In this document: one piece after another, positions 1 through 10,710 of the stretch
Position numbering within the stretch: the first letter of the stretch is position 1
Layout: every line of letters starts with the position of its first letter
NCBI GenBank assembly: GCA_963920765.1
Contig: OY987252.1
Span: 5,813,966 to 5,877,965 of the forward strand
Source: Ulota crispa
Lineage: Eukaryota > Streptophyta > Bryopsida > Orthotrichales > Orthotrichaceae
DNA length: 64,000 nucleotides
Direction of reading: 5' to 3'
Translations under genes and position numbers: made by a program
The notes under the pieces: model-generated
Databases searched by the model: none
What the model saw: only the letters and a program-made list of their open reading frames with translations
What the model was told of the DNA's origin: nothing

Positions 1-445
1 CATAACCCATTCACACTAACCTCAAAAAGGTTAGTTTGAACATAAACAATTGTCCACCGCAGAAAGAAATTGCAAAATTCATTTACATGATTGAAGTAAA
101 GAGAATGTAATAAAAGAAATGAATTACAGTCGTAACACAGTTGTTAGTGAGTAGTATTGCAGTAGAATAAGAACCAAGACACAACTACAAGACAACTATG
201 ATGAAAAATATGGACTGCATCACTAACTCTCATCCGCAAACTCACTAAAATTGTTGGTGAGGGACAAAATTGTAAGATGCAATTGTATCATAGTTTTGTG
301 TAGTTGTAAACACAACTGTAATACAACTTGAGAGAGTCCATGTTAGCATTTTTACTGTTCAATTTTCTTTTCAATTGCCATGCAATTGTTTTTGACAGGG
401 AGTTGTAAAAGGTGCAGTTGTGTTTTGCCCCATTTCCTACTAGTG
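1..445. mobile_element. CACTA element, right subterminal region and terminus
   Basis: The segment is dense in short motifs of the type TTGCAATTG, CAACTGTA and GTTGTA in both orientations, the usual look of a CACTA subterminal region where TNPA-like proteins bind. It ends in CCTACTAGTG; read on the other strand this is CACTAGTAGGAAATGGGG, a CACTA-type inverted terminus. The 3 bases after it (TTG) would be the target-site duplication. The left end lies outside the window. The flanking sequence from 446 onward is the interior of a second element of the same family, so this one probably inserted into it. Confidence 0.6.
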
Positions 446-552
446 TTGAGCTTGTGTTGGATTTTTGTCATATGAATTGGATTTCTTAGATGCATTAAAC
501 TCCTCTTTTATTTTCATGTTGATGGTCCTCATGTTTGCGTTATGGCTTGCAG

Positions 553-1095
553 GTTGTTTTTGATGCCATATCTGTTAAGGTGGCAGACATGGAAGGCAAG
601 TTTAGCTAGTGCAATGATAAGTTTGCGGAGATGTTGTAGATGATTGAGGCAAACTTTTTTGCTAATGTAGTGCGCGCTACGTTTGACTTGGAGCTGAAGG
701 CTATGCTGGCTGTTATTATTGGTCAATTAGATGGAGTGGGTAGTAGTGCTCTGCCCTTGCCCAAGGCAATTGTTGTAGAGGCTAGTGTTGGGGTTATATT
801 GGGCACAGCTATACCAGATTTTGTGGGGGCGGTTGGTATCAAAGGGAAGGCACGTGATCCTATTGTTGAAGAGGTTCTAGTTGTGGAGGGTATTGTGACT
901 AGTGCAATGCAGAAGGATGTTGCGGCGGTTGAGGAGGACCGCTATGCCATTGGTAAAGTAGTTGCTAGTTTGACCTTGCTAGTGTATAGTGGTCCCAAGG
1001 GTGATGCCATTATTGTCACTCACAAAGATGGCAATCTACTTTGGAAGGAGACCTTGCCATGCTTTGGAGAGGTTAGGGTAACTTTTCAAATGTAG
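553..1095 (+). pseudogene. TNPA-like CACTA protein, middle exon (decayed)
   Basis: A plus-strand exon begins after a good acceptor (GGCTTGCAG at 544-552) and stays in one frame to a TAG at 1093, with two in-frame TAG codons at 607 and 637. The first 40 codons look like a coiled coil (KVADMEGKF, DKFAEML), followed by a Val/Ala-rich region with scattered acidic stretches. I do not see a catalytic motif. The assignment to a TNPA/Transposase_24-type protein rests on its position: the next exons (1517-2097) encode a Tnp1/En/Spm-like terminal domain, and a CACTA terminus follows at 3144. The exact 3' boundary is uncertain; a GT at about 1073 could be the donor. Confidence 0.5.
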
Positions 1096-1516
1096 ATCTT
1101 TTTGGCTCATGGTTTTGGATGGTATAACCGTTGCTAGAAGAGTACTTGCCATTGTGAAGTAGAAGCTGTTGCATGTTAGTTGTATGTGTCTCAAGTTTTT
1201 GGTCAAGCTACATTTTTTTAGTTGTGTTGCAGTTGTTTTAGTAATTGCTAAGTATTTTCATGTGACTCAAACAACTGTATGGAAGTTGTGAGGTAGTGGT
1301 GTTTTTTAGTTTACAACTGTAAGTTCTTATATTTGCAGTAGTGCTTTGGAATCTTGTTAACTGCAGGTGGTTGTGTTGAAGTTGTGCAGTAAATTTTAAA
1401 GGAGTGTTGCTTTGTAAAGGGGCTATTGGTTGTCAAGGTTTGAATAATCTGAAGTTTTAGGTGATGTAATTGTGGATGATGCTTCGATGTTTGTTTAGGA
1501 GGTGGATACGCAGATA

Positions 1517-2097
1517 ATGGCGTCAAAGAAGAAGAGCCCCAAGAAATCAGCTAACGCCGTTTCTAAAGTCCCTCAGGTGAATTAAGTCATTAAAGTGTTT
1601 TTAGTAGTCTAGTACCATCTGTTGCATTATTTGTGAATGAAACTCAATTAACTCTTGTATATGATGGCATTGCAGGAGAGGAGAGGGATTAGGCTTCAAA
1701 GCCTCAGTGCTATTGCAAATGCAAAGAAGGGTGACTCTTCCTTGCAGAAGGTTAGGAATACCCTTTTGAACTTACATATTGCTTGAGTTGTTTTGAGAGC
1801 AACGAATTGAGTTATTATGTGCATTGGTTGTAGTTTTGCTTGGGGCTAAAGGTTTGGCTTTTCAACCCCAAGGATGCAGAACAAAAGGTTGCAGTTGCAA
1901 ATGTGAGTGCCATTGTAGGAGGCATGTTTCACTCTCGCACCATCAAGGAGGGATGGTGCAAAGTAGATGTGACTGAAGCATTGGAAGGGGACGTTCTTTT
2001 GATGGAACCAAATGAGGACGCTGAGCAGGTCATGGTGAAGGACGTAGTGAAGGGCAACACCTTGTGGGGGGTCAGGTTCACGAAGGCGTTTGTTTGA
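1517..2097 (+). CDS. TNPA-like CACTA protein, C-terminal exons (Tnp1/En/Spm-like domain)
   Basis: Three exons join in frame: 1517-1576 (MASKKKSPKK, basic), 1676-1750 (ERRGIRLQ...SLQK) and 1834-2097 (ending AFV, stop TGA). Introns have GT...AG ends (CAG/GTGAAT, TTGCAG/GAG, AAG/GTTAGG, TTGTAG/TTT). The last exon has the shape of the Tnp1/En/Spm-like C-terminal domain found in plant transposon proteins: KVWLFNP, then KVAVANVSAIVGG, a short KVDVTEAL segment and a closing NTLWGVRFTKAFV. Such proteins bind subterminal repeats and assist transposition. No stop or frameshift is visible in these 132 codons, unlike most genes in the window. The ATG at 1517 may be internal to a longer protein whose earlier exon is at 553-1095. 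Confidence 0.55.
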
Positions 2098-3144
2098 AGG
2101 CTCCCATTTGTCCCTAGCTCTTGATTTACTCTGTTGTAGTTGTTGTGGAGTGAACATAGGGTGCTTGCAACTATTGTGCAACTAAAAAGCAACCTTGGTT
2201 TTAGTTGGTTGCAATTGTTATGCAATTGTACAAGAACTAGGTTGTAATCGCACTGCATACAAGCATTACTTGTGGTGTGATTGCATTGCTACTTGAATGC
2301 AACTGTATGGGCAATTCACTTTGAGTAAAATGTAATTGCGTTGCTACCTTTGTAGTACTCCATGTTTTTGTTTGTAATAGCAAAACAACTAACGTATAAG
2401 TTTTCTGCAACTGCCTTGAAGACGTAATCTTTGTTTTCAAATGACATTAAATTGTATTGGCAGTTGTAAAAGAAAGAAGTTATAATTTGCAGTTGTATGT
2501 AACATCTCCTATCAAGTAGTGCACAATTGTTGAATGATTGGAGTATAGCACTGAAACAACTAATGATTAATAAGTCAGAGTTGTATAAATAAATGGAATC
2601 AAAGTTGATAGCTATAGGGCAACTTCTTTACAACTATACTACAACAAGCTTACAACTCCTTGGTTTTTGACCCATCACTACTATCCAACTATTTGACAAC
2701 TACGTTGCAAATTGTCAATAAGGAAGGATAGATGGAAATTCCAAAATTAACATTAAAAAGAATCATTAAAATTTTATTTTAGATGACTGAAATTTTGACA
2801 CTTGGCAATGCATGAGTCCTTTTGACAAGTATGTGTCAGAGGAAATTTAATGCAACATTGGAAATCGTGCAAAAGATTTCTTGCTACAAAGGAAAAAGAA
2901 GGGCAAGGGAGGCTAAGGTAGTGAAAGTTTCAAAGGGCAAATGATAATTTTCATGTGGATGAAAAAATTGCAGTTGTAAAAATGTCATTGCACTGAATTA
3001 AGTCCCTAACAACTAAAAAGTGGCTCTAAGACAACTGCATTAGTGATACAACTGTGAGGAGTCATTTAAAAGTCATGCCATGTCCTTTACAACTCTTAAG
3101 CAGTTGCCAAATCACATTTGTCTTTTCCCTCAATTCTACTAGTG
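2098..3144. mobile_element. CACTA element, right subterminal region and terminus
   Basis: About 1 kb of motif-rich noncoding DNA (repeated CAACTG, TTGCAATTG, TTGTAATCG in both directions) follows the TNPA-like gene and ends at 3144 in TTCTACTAGTG. On the other strand the end reads CACTAGTAGAATTGAGGG, closely related to the ends at 445 and 5260. Downstream TAC (3145-3147) is the expected 3-bp duplication. TNPA reads outward to this end. Confidence 0.65.
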
Positions 3145-3580
3145 TACTCGTTTGCGTGGAGGTTGTCGCTTTAACAAAGTTCAGTAGTTTCTTGTGGAAA
3201 GAATCTACCCGTTTACGTTGACGTTGTCTCTCTCTTGGAATTTTGTAGTTCCTCGTGGAATGAATCTATCTATTTGGATCAAGGTTGTCTCTCTCCCAAA
3301 GTTTTGTTGTTTCTTGTGGAAAGAATCTACTCATTTGCGTGGAGGTTGTCCCTTTGGCAAAGTTCAAATATTTCTCTTGGAAAGAATCTACTCGCTTATG
3401 TTGACGTTGTCTCTCTTCTAGAGTTTTGTTGTTTCTTGTGGAAAGAATCTGTCTATTTGGATCAAGGTTGTCTCTATCCTGGAGTTCCATTCTTTCTCTT
3501 AGAAAGAGTCTACCAATGTGTGTTGAGGCCTTTCCTCTCCCTAAATTCTGCTATTTCTCCTAGAAAGACTTTAAATGTTT
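3145..3580. repeat. 60-bp tandem repeat with 180-bp higher-order period
   Basis: The phrase TTCTTGTGGAAAGAATCTAC recurs with small changes about every 60 bp (near 3190, 3250, 3311, 3371, 3432, 3492, 3553). Three diverged 60-mers, recognisable by TTTGCGTGGAGG, TTTACGTTGACG and TTTGGATCAAGG, repeat in the same order, so the true unit is about 180 bp. Because 60 is a multiple of three, the plus strand stays open across the array and gives 20-residue repeats; I take this as a consequence of the period, not as evidence of a gene. Confidence 0.8.
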
Positions 3581-4483
3581 GCTTTGTGAGTTATCCTGCA
3601 AACACTTGGTTTCGAATTTGTTTTTTCTCCCATATGCATGCGGCTAAGCTGCTTGCAATCACAACGTAGTCTTTGGCTATCACTTAGTCTTTCTTGACTT
3701 CAACTATTTTATCACTTAGTTTTTATGTTGATGGTGATTCAAGTAGGTTTATGTCACTTAGGTGCACCTCTAATTTAGCCTCAATCTGAACTATAGTTTG
3801 GGCGGATTTTTTTGGATTAGGCTAGAAGGACCCGTGCACAAAAGATTCAAGACACTGACCTTTCATTTGCCATTGTTTGAACGTGGATGTATGGTGTCCA
3901 TTTCCAAGGATGTCTACATCAATTCATGGCCCTATTTTAGTTCAAAAACTAATAACTTCCTACTTCCGCATGAGTGAGTTGTATTCCAAAGTCTTCTCTA
4001 ACTCAAACTCACAAGCAGGCTTTGTATCTGTTTCAAGCGCTCAAGCAAGGTCAGTTTGCTTTTAGTGGATCAGCAATTCAGGTTACAAATCAGAGACTCC
4101 AATCTCCAAGCAAGGGAAGAGCAACTTCTATTGCAGGCTTTGCAACACCATAGATGAGTCTCCTTGCTGGGCACTTTTTACAAGTACCGAGCTTTTTGAC
4201 TAGGATACTCATCTTGGTTTAATCTTTGATTACACACATGCACTAATGGACGTTAGGACTTCACCTACTCATAGCTTTTAATCAAATGTGGTTTGAGACT
4301 GCCAACATTTCTCATTAGACTAGTTTTCTTTGTATCTTTAAAACAGTTTTTGACTATTTAGCTAGTCATTTTGTGCGCTTCATTTTAGTGATCCTCACAA
4401 CTCTTGAACAATGTTTTGATTTGACTAGGATAGTATTGGCTATATACGTTTTTCCCATTTAAAATGTTGTTAAGCTAGTCTTG
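3581..4483. other. No gene recognised
   Basis: Low-complexity-free, AT-rich sequence with no coding similarity I can support. A few GGCTAT-type words near 3670-3790 resemble the motif array at 24650-26420. Confidence 0.5.
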
Positions 4484-5239
4484 ATGGGCAGTGTGGCCAA
4501 TAGAAAACATACAAGGCATGGAACTCCTAGATTTGGTCCATCTACTAGGATTGCCAAGGCTTGTATGCATGAAGAGGCCTTGTTTGCATTTACACCAAAT
4601 GTAAGAGACAGAAAGGCTTGTCAAAGAGAACGTAATAGATTCAGATTAGAGAAGAGCCTAGTTTCAGTTGTCGAACCTGCAAATTGTGAAGAAACAGACC
4701 ACTTACCATTGAGGGATGTGCATAGGAGATTCCTATGTCTAGCACAATACATAGTTGAAGAAATGAGAACTTGTCTTGGTCCATATAGTAAACGGGATGT
4801 CATGGAGAAAGTAATGCGCCATGACACCGTAGGACCTTGGTTACCTATATACTATCCTAAGCCACAAGAAGCAAAAGCTATTCATTCCTTCTTCTAGAAC
4901 TTTAAGCAAGAATTGCAACTAGTTAAGGTGGCCAACTCTAATGAGTTATTACCAAGGAAGAGTGCCCTTTTAAATGCTGCAATGAATTTGGGTACCGACG
5001 GGGTAAGAGCGTTGTTGCGAGTGTTGGATACAACCAAAAAAAGCATAAACCTTGCTTTAACAAGAAGCATCTATACATTTGACAGTGAAGACACTGTGCC
5101 AAAGATGCAATTGCAGAGACTTAAGAGACGTGGTTTATCTGACTACATCAAAGAATATGTCTTTGCATGGTGGAACAATCAAACTAAGGTTTTGCCAAAT
5201 AAGAAGGATGTTGTAAGGCATCAAGTGGGGCATTCATAG
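4484..5239 (+). pseudogene. Unrecognised protein, nearly intact reading frame with one stop
   Basis: From ATG at 4484 one frame runs 252 codons with a single internal stop (TAG at 4895). The protein is charged and well mixed in composition, unlike translated noise: a basic N-terminus, a helix-like region (RFLCLAQYIVEEMRTCLG), then KEYVFAWWNNQTKVLPNKKD followed by VVRHQVGHS. The WW...N.TKV.PN.KDVVR pattern seems familiar from repeat-encoded proteins of plants and other eukaryotes, but I cannot name the family. Homology appears to be cut at 5259, where a CACTA element begins 20 bp after the stop. It is probably a dead copy of a dispersed repeat gene. A diverged host gene is the alternative. Confidence 0.45.
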
Positions 5240-5259
5240 TGGGAGGAGCCTCATCTACC

Positions 5260-6345
5260 CACTAGTAAAAAAACGGGAATAAGCAATTGCAATTAATGAC
5301 TGCATTGTAGTGGTTTATGGCATGAAACTACTCAAATACAACTAGATGGACTACAGCTGTACTTTAGTTGACCACAGTTGCATGCTAATAATAGTGAACC
5401 TGTCACTTTTGCCACCACTCAAAAACAATTGTGACCTTTTCATCCATTGCCCCTCCTAAATTTTGATAATAACCTGCCCCCTTTGCCCTTCTTTCTTCTT
5501 TGTTAGAAAACATCTTTCTCTCTAATCCCAATGCCCCCAATAATGCACATCTGACACACAAATGACCAAGTGCCACTTGTCATATTTATAGAGGTTCTGG
5601 TCAAATTTAGGCGATTTCATGAAATGTGAAATTGATAATCCACAATGACATGTGTCCCTTGCAGTCGTAAAGCAATTGTACTTTAGTGGTAAAATAGTCG
5701 CTTTGTAGTTGCTTTTATTGTTTTAGTAAAAAATGGTTCACCTATAACTTCCATTGTACATTTGTCATTATTCCATTGTCATACAGTTGATTTATAGTCA
5801 AATTCAGGACATAAGTGACGCTTCACTCCTTTCTGGTATTATAGTATAATTGCAATGTATAGTAGATTGACAATAATAGTTGCAATTTGGTTGTAACTAA
5901 GTTGACCTCCCAACTTACATGCCAAGTTGCCAACCATGCAATTGCAAGATAGCTATATCCCAGTGGCTCTAGTGACTTTGTTATCATTGATCAGTTGCAC
6001 CATAGTTCTCACTTAGTAGGGAAAGTTGTATTTTAGTTGCATTCTTGTTGCAACTTAGTTGAATTCTAGTTGCAATAGAGTTGCAAGTTAGTCATAAATA
6101 TGACTCCTTCTAGTTATGATTGGGTTGAAGTGCAGTTGCCACAAAGTTGTAATCTAATTGCCCAGTAGTGGCAAAGAAATTGTACATCAGTCGCACATTA
6201 GTGATTGAATAGTATATTGCAATAAGAATTCAAATGTCCATGAACAGGGCAAAATACCTAATATAAGGGCCAGTTGCAATGTAGTTGCACATTGGGCTTT
6301 TCTTTTGCAACATGATTAAATCATAATATAGTTTAGGGCAATACA
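5260..6345. mobile_element. CACTA element, left terminus and subterminal region
   Basis: The terminus CACTAGTAAAAAAACGGG starts at 5260 and is followed by about 1.1 kb packed with TTGCAATTG, GTTGCA, AGTTGTA and related words in both orientations. End sequence and motif vocabulary match the ends at 445 and 3144, so they belong to one family. The 3 bases before it are ACC. I found no matching right end with the same long terminus, so the right boundary is not known; the repeat protein and arrays to the right may lie inside it. Confidence 0.6.
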
Positions 6346-6359
6346 AAGTATGCAGCCAA

Positions 6360-7115
6360 TCTCCGCAAGCTTCACCTTCTAATAAGTGTTGGTCTTCAAC
6401 CCTTCTAAACCGCTACAAAGATCATACCTAAACATCAAAGATGAATGACAAGCAACCTAACTTCAATGATACATATAAGCCATTCTAAACTGCTACTAAA
6501 ATCTTATCTAAACATCAAAGATCAATGACAAGCAATTTACCTTCAATGATACATATAAGCCCTTCTAAATACCTCTAAACACCATAAAAGCAACACCAAA
6601 CTTCAATGTTAAACAACCTAACTTCAACTACAGAAATCAGCCCTTCTACATGCCTCTAAACACCATATAAGCAACAACAAAGCTCAATGCCAAACAACCT
6701 AACTTCCAATAGAAAAATCAGCCCTTCTATACTCCTCTAAAAACCTTAATATCAACATCAAAGCTCAATGACAAGCAATTTACCTTCAGTGAAGCAAATT
6801 GGCTCTTCTAAACACCTTTAAACACCATAAAAACAACCACAAAGGTCAGTGTTTAACAACCTAACCTCTACTATAGAAATCAGCCCTTCTAAATACCTCT
6901 AAACACCTTAAAAGCAACAACAAAGCTCAATGCAAAACAACCTAACATATACTATATAAATCAGCCCTTCTACACTCTTCAAAAAACCCTAATATCAACA
7001 TCAAAGATCAATGACAAGCAATTTACCTTCAATGAAGCAGATTTACCCTTCAAAACTCCTCTAAATTGCCTAAAACCAACATCAAATCTCAATGGCAAGC
7101 AACCTAACTGTTGCA
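6360..7115. repeat. 81-bp minisatellite, about nine units
   Basis: The word CCCTTCTAAA and its variants recur at about 6401, 6481, 6561, 6642, 6723, 6803, 6885, 6966 and 7046, a period of 80-82 bp. Each unit also carries CTCTAAACACC, CAATGACAAGCAA and CAACCTAACTTCAA. Units are 75-90 percent alike by eye, with alternating sub-types (AACAACCTAAC versus AGCAATTTACC), which hints at a longer composite period. It follows directly on a CACTA subterminal region. Confidence 0.8.
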
Positions 7116-7680
7116 ACTTGTAAACTGAACTTTAGGGTTTTAAACAATAATTCTGTATATATCATTCATATTTAAGTAAATTTTTTGCTTTTACATAGTA
7201 AAGGAGAAAGGTTTAGGGAAATTATGAACTAAGAAATTTTACAATTTTTGAAGTACTTAAAACGGTTAACAAGGAAATAACAATTTCCATTCAAACTAAA
7301 AATAGTCTCCTTCAAAACCGGAAACAATTACCCAAAAGTATAAACCAGGCCCTTACAGAGTTTTGATGGGGAGGAAACGTGAAATGATATACGAGCCGCT
7401 CGATACCCAACGGTAATTAACGGCAGGATTAGCGAACATTGGCAACGATTTCTAGTAATCATGATTATTGGAACAATTGCAATGTTCCAATGAGGTAATT
7501 TGTCCCATCAGCGTGCAAGAGGGGAAGATGAGTCCATTTGCCCTTCCTCCCTTATTCTACCTCCACATCAGTTGCACTTAATATTTTTGTTTTGAGCAAC
7601 AAGTGTGTAAGTGCTATGAGTGTTAGCTCTCCTATTAGGTGTGATTTCAGTTTACATTTTTCTTCATTTGCTTCTAGGAT
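7116..7680. other. Spacer between minisatellite and repeat protein copy 1
   Basis: No gene recognised. The sequence from 7538 is open in the frame of the following protein but its translation (Ser/Phe-rich) does not resemble the start of copy 2, so I treat it as 5' noncoding DNA. Confidence 0.4.
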
Positions 7681-7681
7681 C

Positions 7682-9480
7682 ATAGGTAAGATAGAGCAAA
7701 GAGAGGAAGCTTCGATTGCGCTTAGGTTGATTGTTCCAGGAGTACCCACAGATCTTGGTAAGAAAAAAATGTTAGAAGATGATCTGAGGAGCATGGGTTG
7801 TCACGGACTGCTTAGTGTACCTTGGAATATGAGGGACAAAGAGATGGTCAGGGAGTTGCTTGAAGAGCTAGTAAGCCAATGGGACCACACAAAAAGAGGT
7901 TGCCTGGATACTTGGTCTAAAGAGGTGTGGTGTAGAGTGTATTCCTTTGCAAGTGCTGGAGAGGGGGCGTGTTCCCCAAGTGAGAGGTATTGCAAGGGGA
8001 AATTCATTGCAAAGCCTCATCCAAATAATAGGCACTTAATTACTGTTTGCAAGAACTTCAAGAAGAAGAGAGTGCTGGAATTCTTGATCCCCATCTTGCT
8101 TCTAGACAGACCTACTACCCTCACCCTTACCTTCCCTAATACCATCTTTGGTGCACTATCTGGGGAGAGAGCAGTGAATTGGGGGATGGTAATCAAAGAC
8201 TTATTACTTTGGTTAAACACAATGCTAGGAAACACTAAAGCGTCACGGACTAGTCATTTCCTCTTCCATTTGTACAAACATTTGGATTTGCTGAAGGAGA
8301 AGGAGAGCAATGCATATGATGCTGCTGAGGTAATGTTACGGTTTGACATTACTTTGGATCCGGAACTTGAAGGGGTACTGGAGGAAGAGAGGGAGGAAAC
8401 CCCAAAATCGGAGAGTAAAAGAATAGCTAGAGGGAAGGGTAAGGAACCAGCTAAGGCCGCAAGAGCACTAGAGAAAACAATCAAGAAGGATCCTAAGGAC
8501 TACCAGGATGAACAACTGTTCTCTGATATTGTTAGTCAGTTGGAGGGACTCCAAGAAGGGGTTATGTTTGATAGAGAAATCCTCTACAAACTAATTGTAT
8601 TGGTGGATATCAAACGGAGATATTTGATAAGATAAAGGAGCTCCTTTGGCTTATGAAGAATAGTGAGTTGGAGGTGTAGAATTTATCCGTGCAAGTGACA
8701 GCCCTCAAAATGCACCTCCGACAAGAAACAAAGGAGGACAAATTAGCCCAACAAGCCTACCAGGATATGGCTCGCTTCTGGAGTTTGGTTGCAATTCTAG
8801 GAGATGTGATGAATAAGACAAAGCTGTTTGACGCCAAGGTCCTAAAGTTGGGGCCAGCAATGGATTCCAAGCTTGGAGGTGTGTTGGTGGAATATGCAGA
8901 CAACATGGAGGTAGTGTTGTAGGAGATGCAGGCAATCCTACATGGTCAGAGCAAGAGACCGGAAGAAGGGGGAGGATCCGGAAAGGAGAGGGAGACCACT
9001 CATGCTGGGAAGACTCCACCCCCTCAGTTGCCTTGCCCTACCGTGCATAAGGGACAGAAAGAAGTAGGAACACCACACTCCAAGCAACCGCCTAGCAGGG
9101 TTGATTTTGGGCCAGGAGAAGGGTCTACACCTAGATCACATATCCAAAGTTAGACCTGGATAACATCCAATAATGGGGGTGTAGCCACGCTACCAAGCCT
9201 TATGAAGAAGAAGACGACAGCAAAACGGGCGCAAGAGTCAACGTCTCCAATCTAGATTGACTTAGATGACAAACCCTCTGCTTCCACCTTGGATAGTGAG
9301 GAGGAATCCGATGACTTGGAGGAATCCTTTGATGACACAGACCCAAAAGCAGTGGCTTTGTTGCAGGTAAAGCAAGAGAAGCCTAGCTCAAAGGCAAAGA
9401 AGGGGAAGGCAGCTGGTAGCATTCAAGCCCCAGCTGCGCAAAGACAACTGCCACGCAAGCAGGGTTGTCCCCGTCACGTC
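7682..9480 (+). pseudogene. Gag-like conifer-type repeat protein, copy 1 (broken)
   Basis: The protein is lysine-rich and recurs at 31857-33696 and 58949-60630. Order: a short N-terminal part (GKIEQREEAS, KKMLEDDLRSMGCHGLL), a W-rich central domain (VWCRVYSF, then RVLEFLIPILL, NTIFGALSGERAVNWGMVI and FLFHLYKHLDLL), an acidic/basic linker, a coiled coil (QVTALKMHLRQETKEDK) and a Lys/Gln/Pro-rich tail. The likely start codon, ATG in copy 2, is ATA here at 7682. A +1 shift near 8615 and TAG codons at 8677, 8920, 9151 and 9253 kill the gene. Copies 2 and 3 have CAG or CAA where 8920 has TAG. No protease, reverse transcriptase or integrase follows. The central domain resembles, from memory, proteins predicted in large numbers in Cupressales genomes; function unknown. 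Homology ends near 9470. Confidence 0.6.
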
Positions 9481-10095
9481 ACATCTAGACATTAGGATGT
9501 CCGTCCAGGCATTAGGATCCAAGCCCGGCGTCTGTCAAGATGAAATCCATCGACAGAAGTTCAAACGTGGATGAAAATGGGCAGTGGATGGATGAATTCA
9601 TTCGTAGAACCGTTGACAGTGGACACTGGACAGACATTGCGATGCATGCGTTGGACGGCTTTAGTCAATAATAAACCTTAATGGATAGACAGGTCTATGG
9701 TCTGCGACTCCACATTGACGGTCGATATGGAAAGCCAGATGAACATCTTGGTCAAACGGCTAGATAGACAATTTAGTTTGACGACCTTCTTAGACTGTCA
9801 GATGGACGCCCTATTTGGATGGTTCATATAGACGACCAGATGGAATGCTTGCCCTAACGGCTAGATGGACATCTCAGTTGGACAGCTAGATGGACGGCCT
9901 AGTGTGACGGCATTCTTAGACGGCCACATGGACAGCCTAGTGTGACGGCCTTCTTGGATGGCCAGATGGACAGCCTAGTTTGACGGTTTAGGGGACGGCC
10001 ACATGGACGGCCTTGTTTGACGGCGTTGTATGATAGCCAAGTGGACGACTTAGTTAGACAGCTAGATGGATGGCCAAGTAGACGGCCCGCTTCAA
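9480..10095. repeat. GACGG-motif array 1
   Basis: Dense GACGGCC, GTCCGTC and GATGGACGG words. In 9890-10030 the phrase GCCTAGTGTGACGGC repeats with a period near 38 bp. GC content is clearly higher than in the surroundings, with many CpG and CHG sites. The array abuts the broken 3' end of the gag-like gene. Similar arrays occur at 17850-18430, 21180-21480 and 29700-29960. Confidence 0.7.
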
Positions 10096-10395
10096 CACCT
10101 TATAATATTCATGCATAACTTCTTGAATAAAAGTGTTAAGTAATCCTTTACCAAAAATCAATTTCAAACACTAAATGTAATCCTTTATATAAAAATTACT
10201 ATCAAAATTTACAAAAATTAACAAATAGTGTATACATTGACACTTTGTGTTGGCAACATTTTGTTGACATTTAGAGTTAGGGTTTGTAATTAGTGTTGCC
10301 AACATTATTTGACAATATTAGTGTAGTGCTAGGTAGAGTGGTGGGAATACAAGCGCACTTCCAACTAATTTCACAGTTGACATGCCTCTTGTAAT
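10096..10395. other. AT-rich spacer with a possible CACTA-type end at 10328
   Basis: Contains repeated TTGGCAACA and TTGACA words and then TTAGTGTAGTG ending at 10328; on the other strand this reads CACTACACTAATATTGTC. It may be the right end of the element holding array 1, but no partner end was found. Confidence 0.25.
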
Positions 10396-10710
10396 TTGTT
10401 GTTTGTTGACGCTAAGCATGGAGAAGAACATGAAGAAGTAAATCCGGCAAATTTAGAGCGCCATAGAGGCCACATTATTTCAAATGTGCAATTGTTATTG
10501 GCTGTATGGAGTTTGCATTACCTCTGCAATGGGCCACAACGATTAGTGCATGAGGTGTGGTTTGCAACAGACGCTTCTCTCACTCATAGTAGTACGCTAA
10601 TTCACTGTTGGATGTTTGAAGTGGTTGTCAATCAGGTTGGGGATAGGCAATTTGGCAATTGGCTTGGTGCTATGGGGTCAACAACCAAAAAGACTGAACA
10701 GAAGGGATAA
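10396..10710 (+). CDS. Short open frame of unknown nature
   Basis: An uninterrupted 104-codon frame (HGEEHEEVNPANLERHRGHI ... FGNWLGAMGS) with mixed, protein-like composition but no family I recognise. The first Met here is a non-ATG codon in the sequence, so no good start is visible. It may be an exon fragment of a repeat gene or chance. Confidence 0.2.
   Translation: MLFVDAKHGEEHEEVNPANLERHRGHIISNVQLLLAVWSLHYLCNGPQRLVHEVWFATDASLTHSSTLIHCWMFEVVVNQVGDRQFGNWLGAMGSTTKKTEQKG

Noticed and set aside
3194-3669. Open frames across the 60-bp repeat as a repeat protein
   Set aside because: The period is a multiple of three, so any frame without a stop in one unit stays open; there is no other coding sign.
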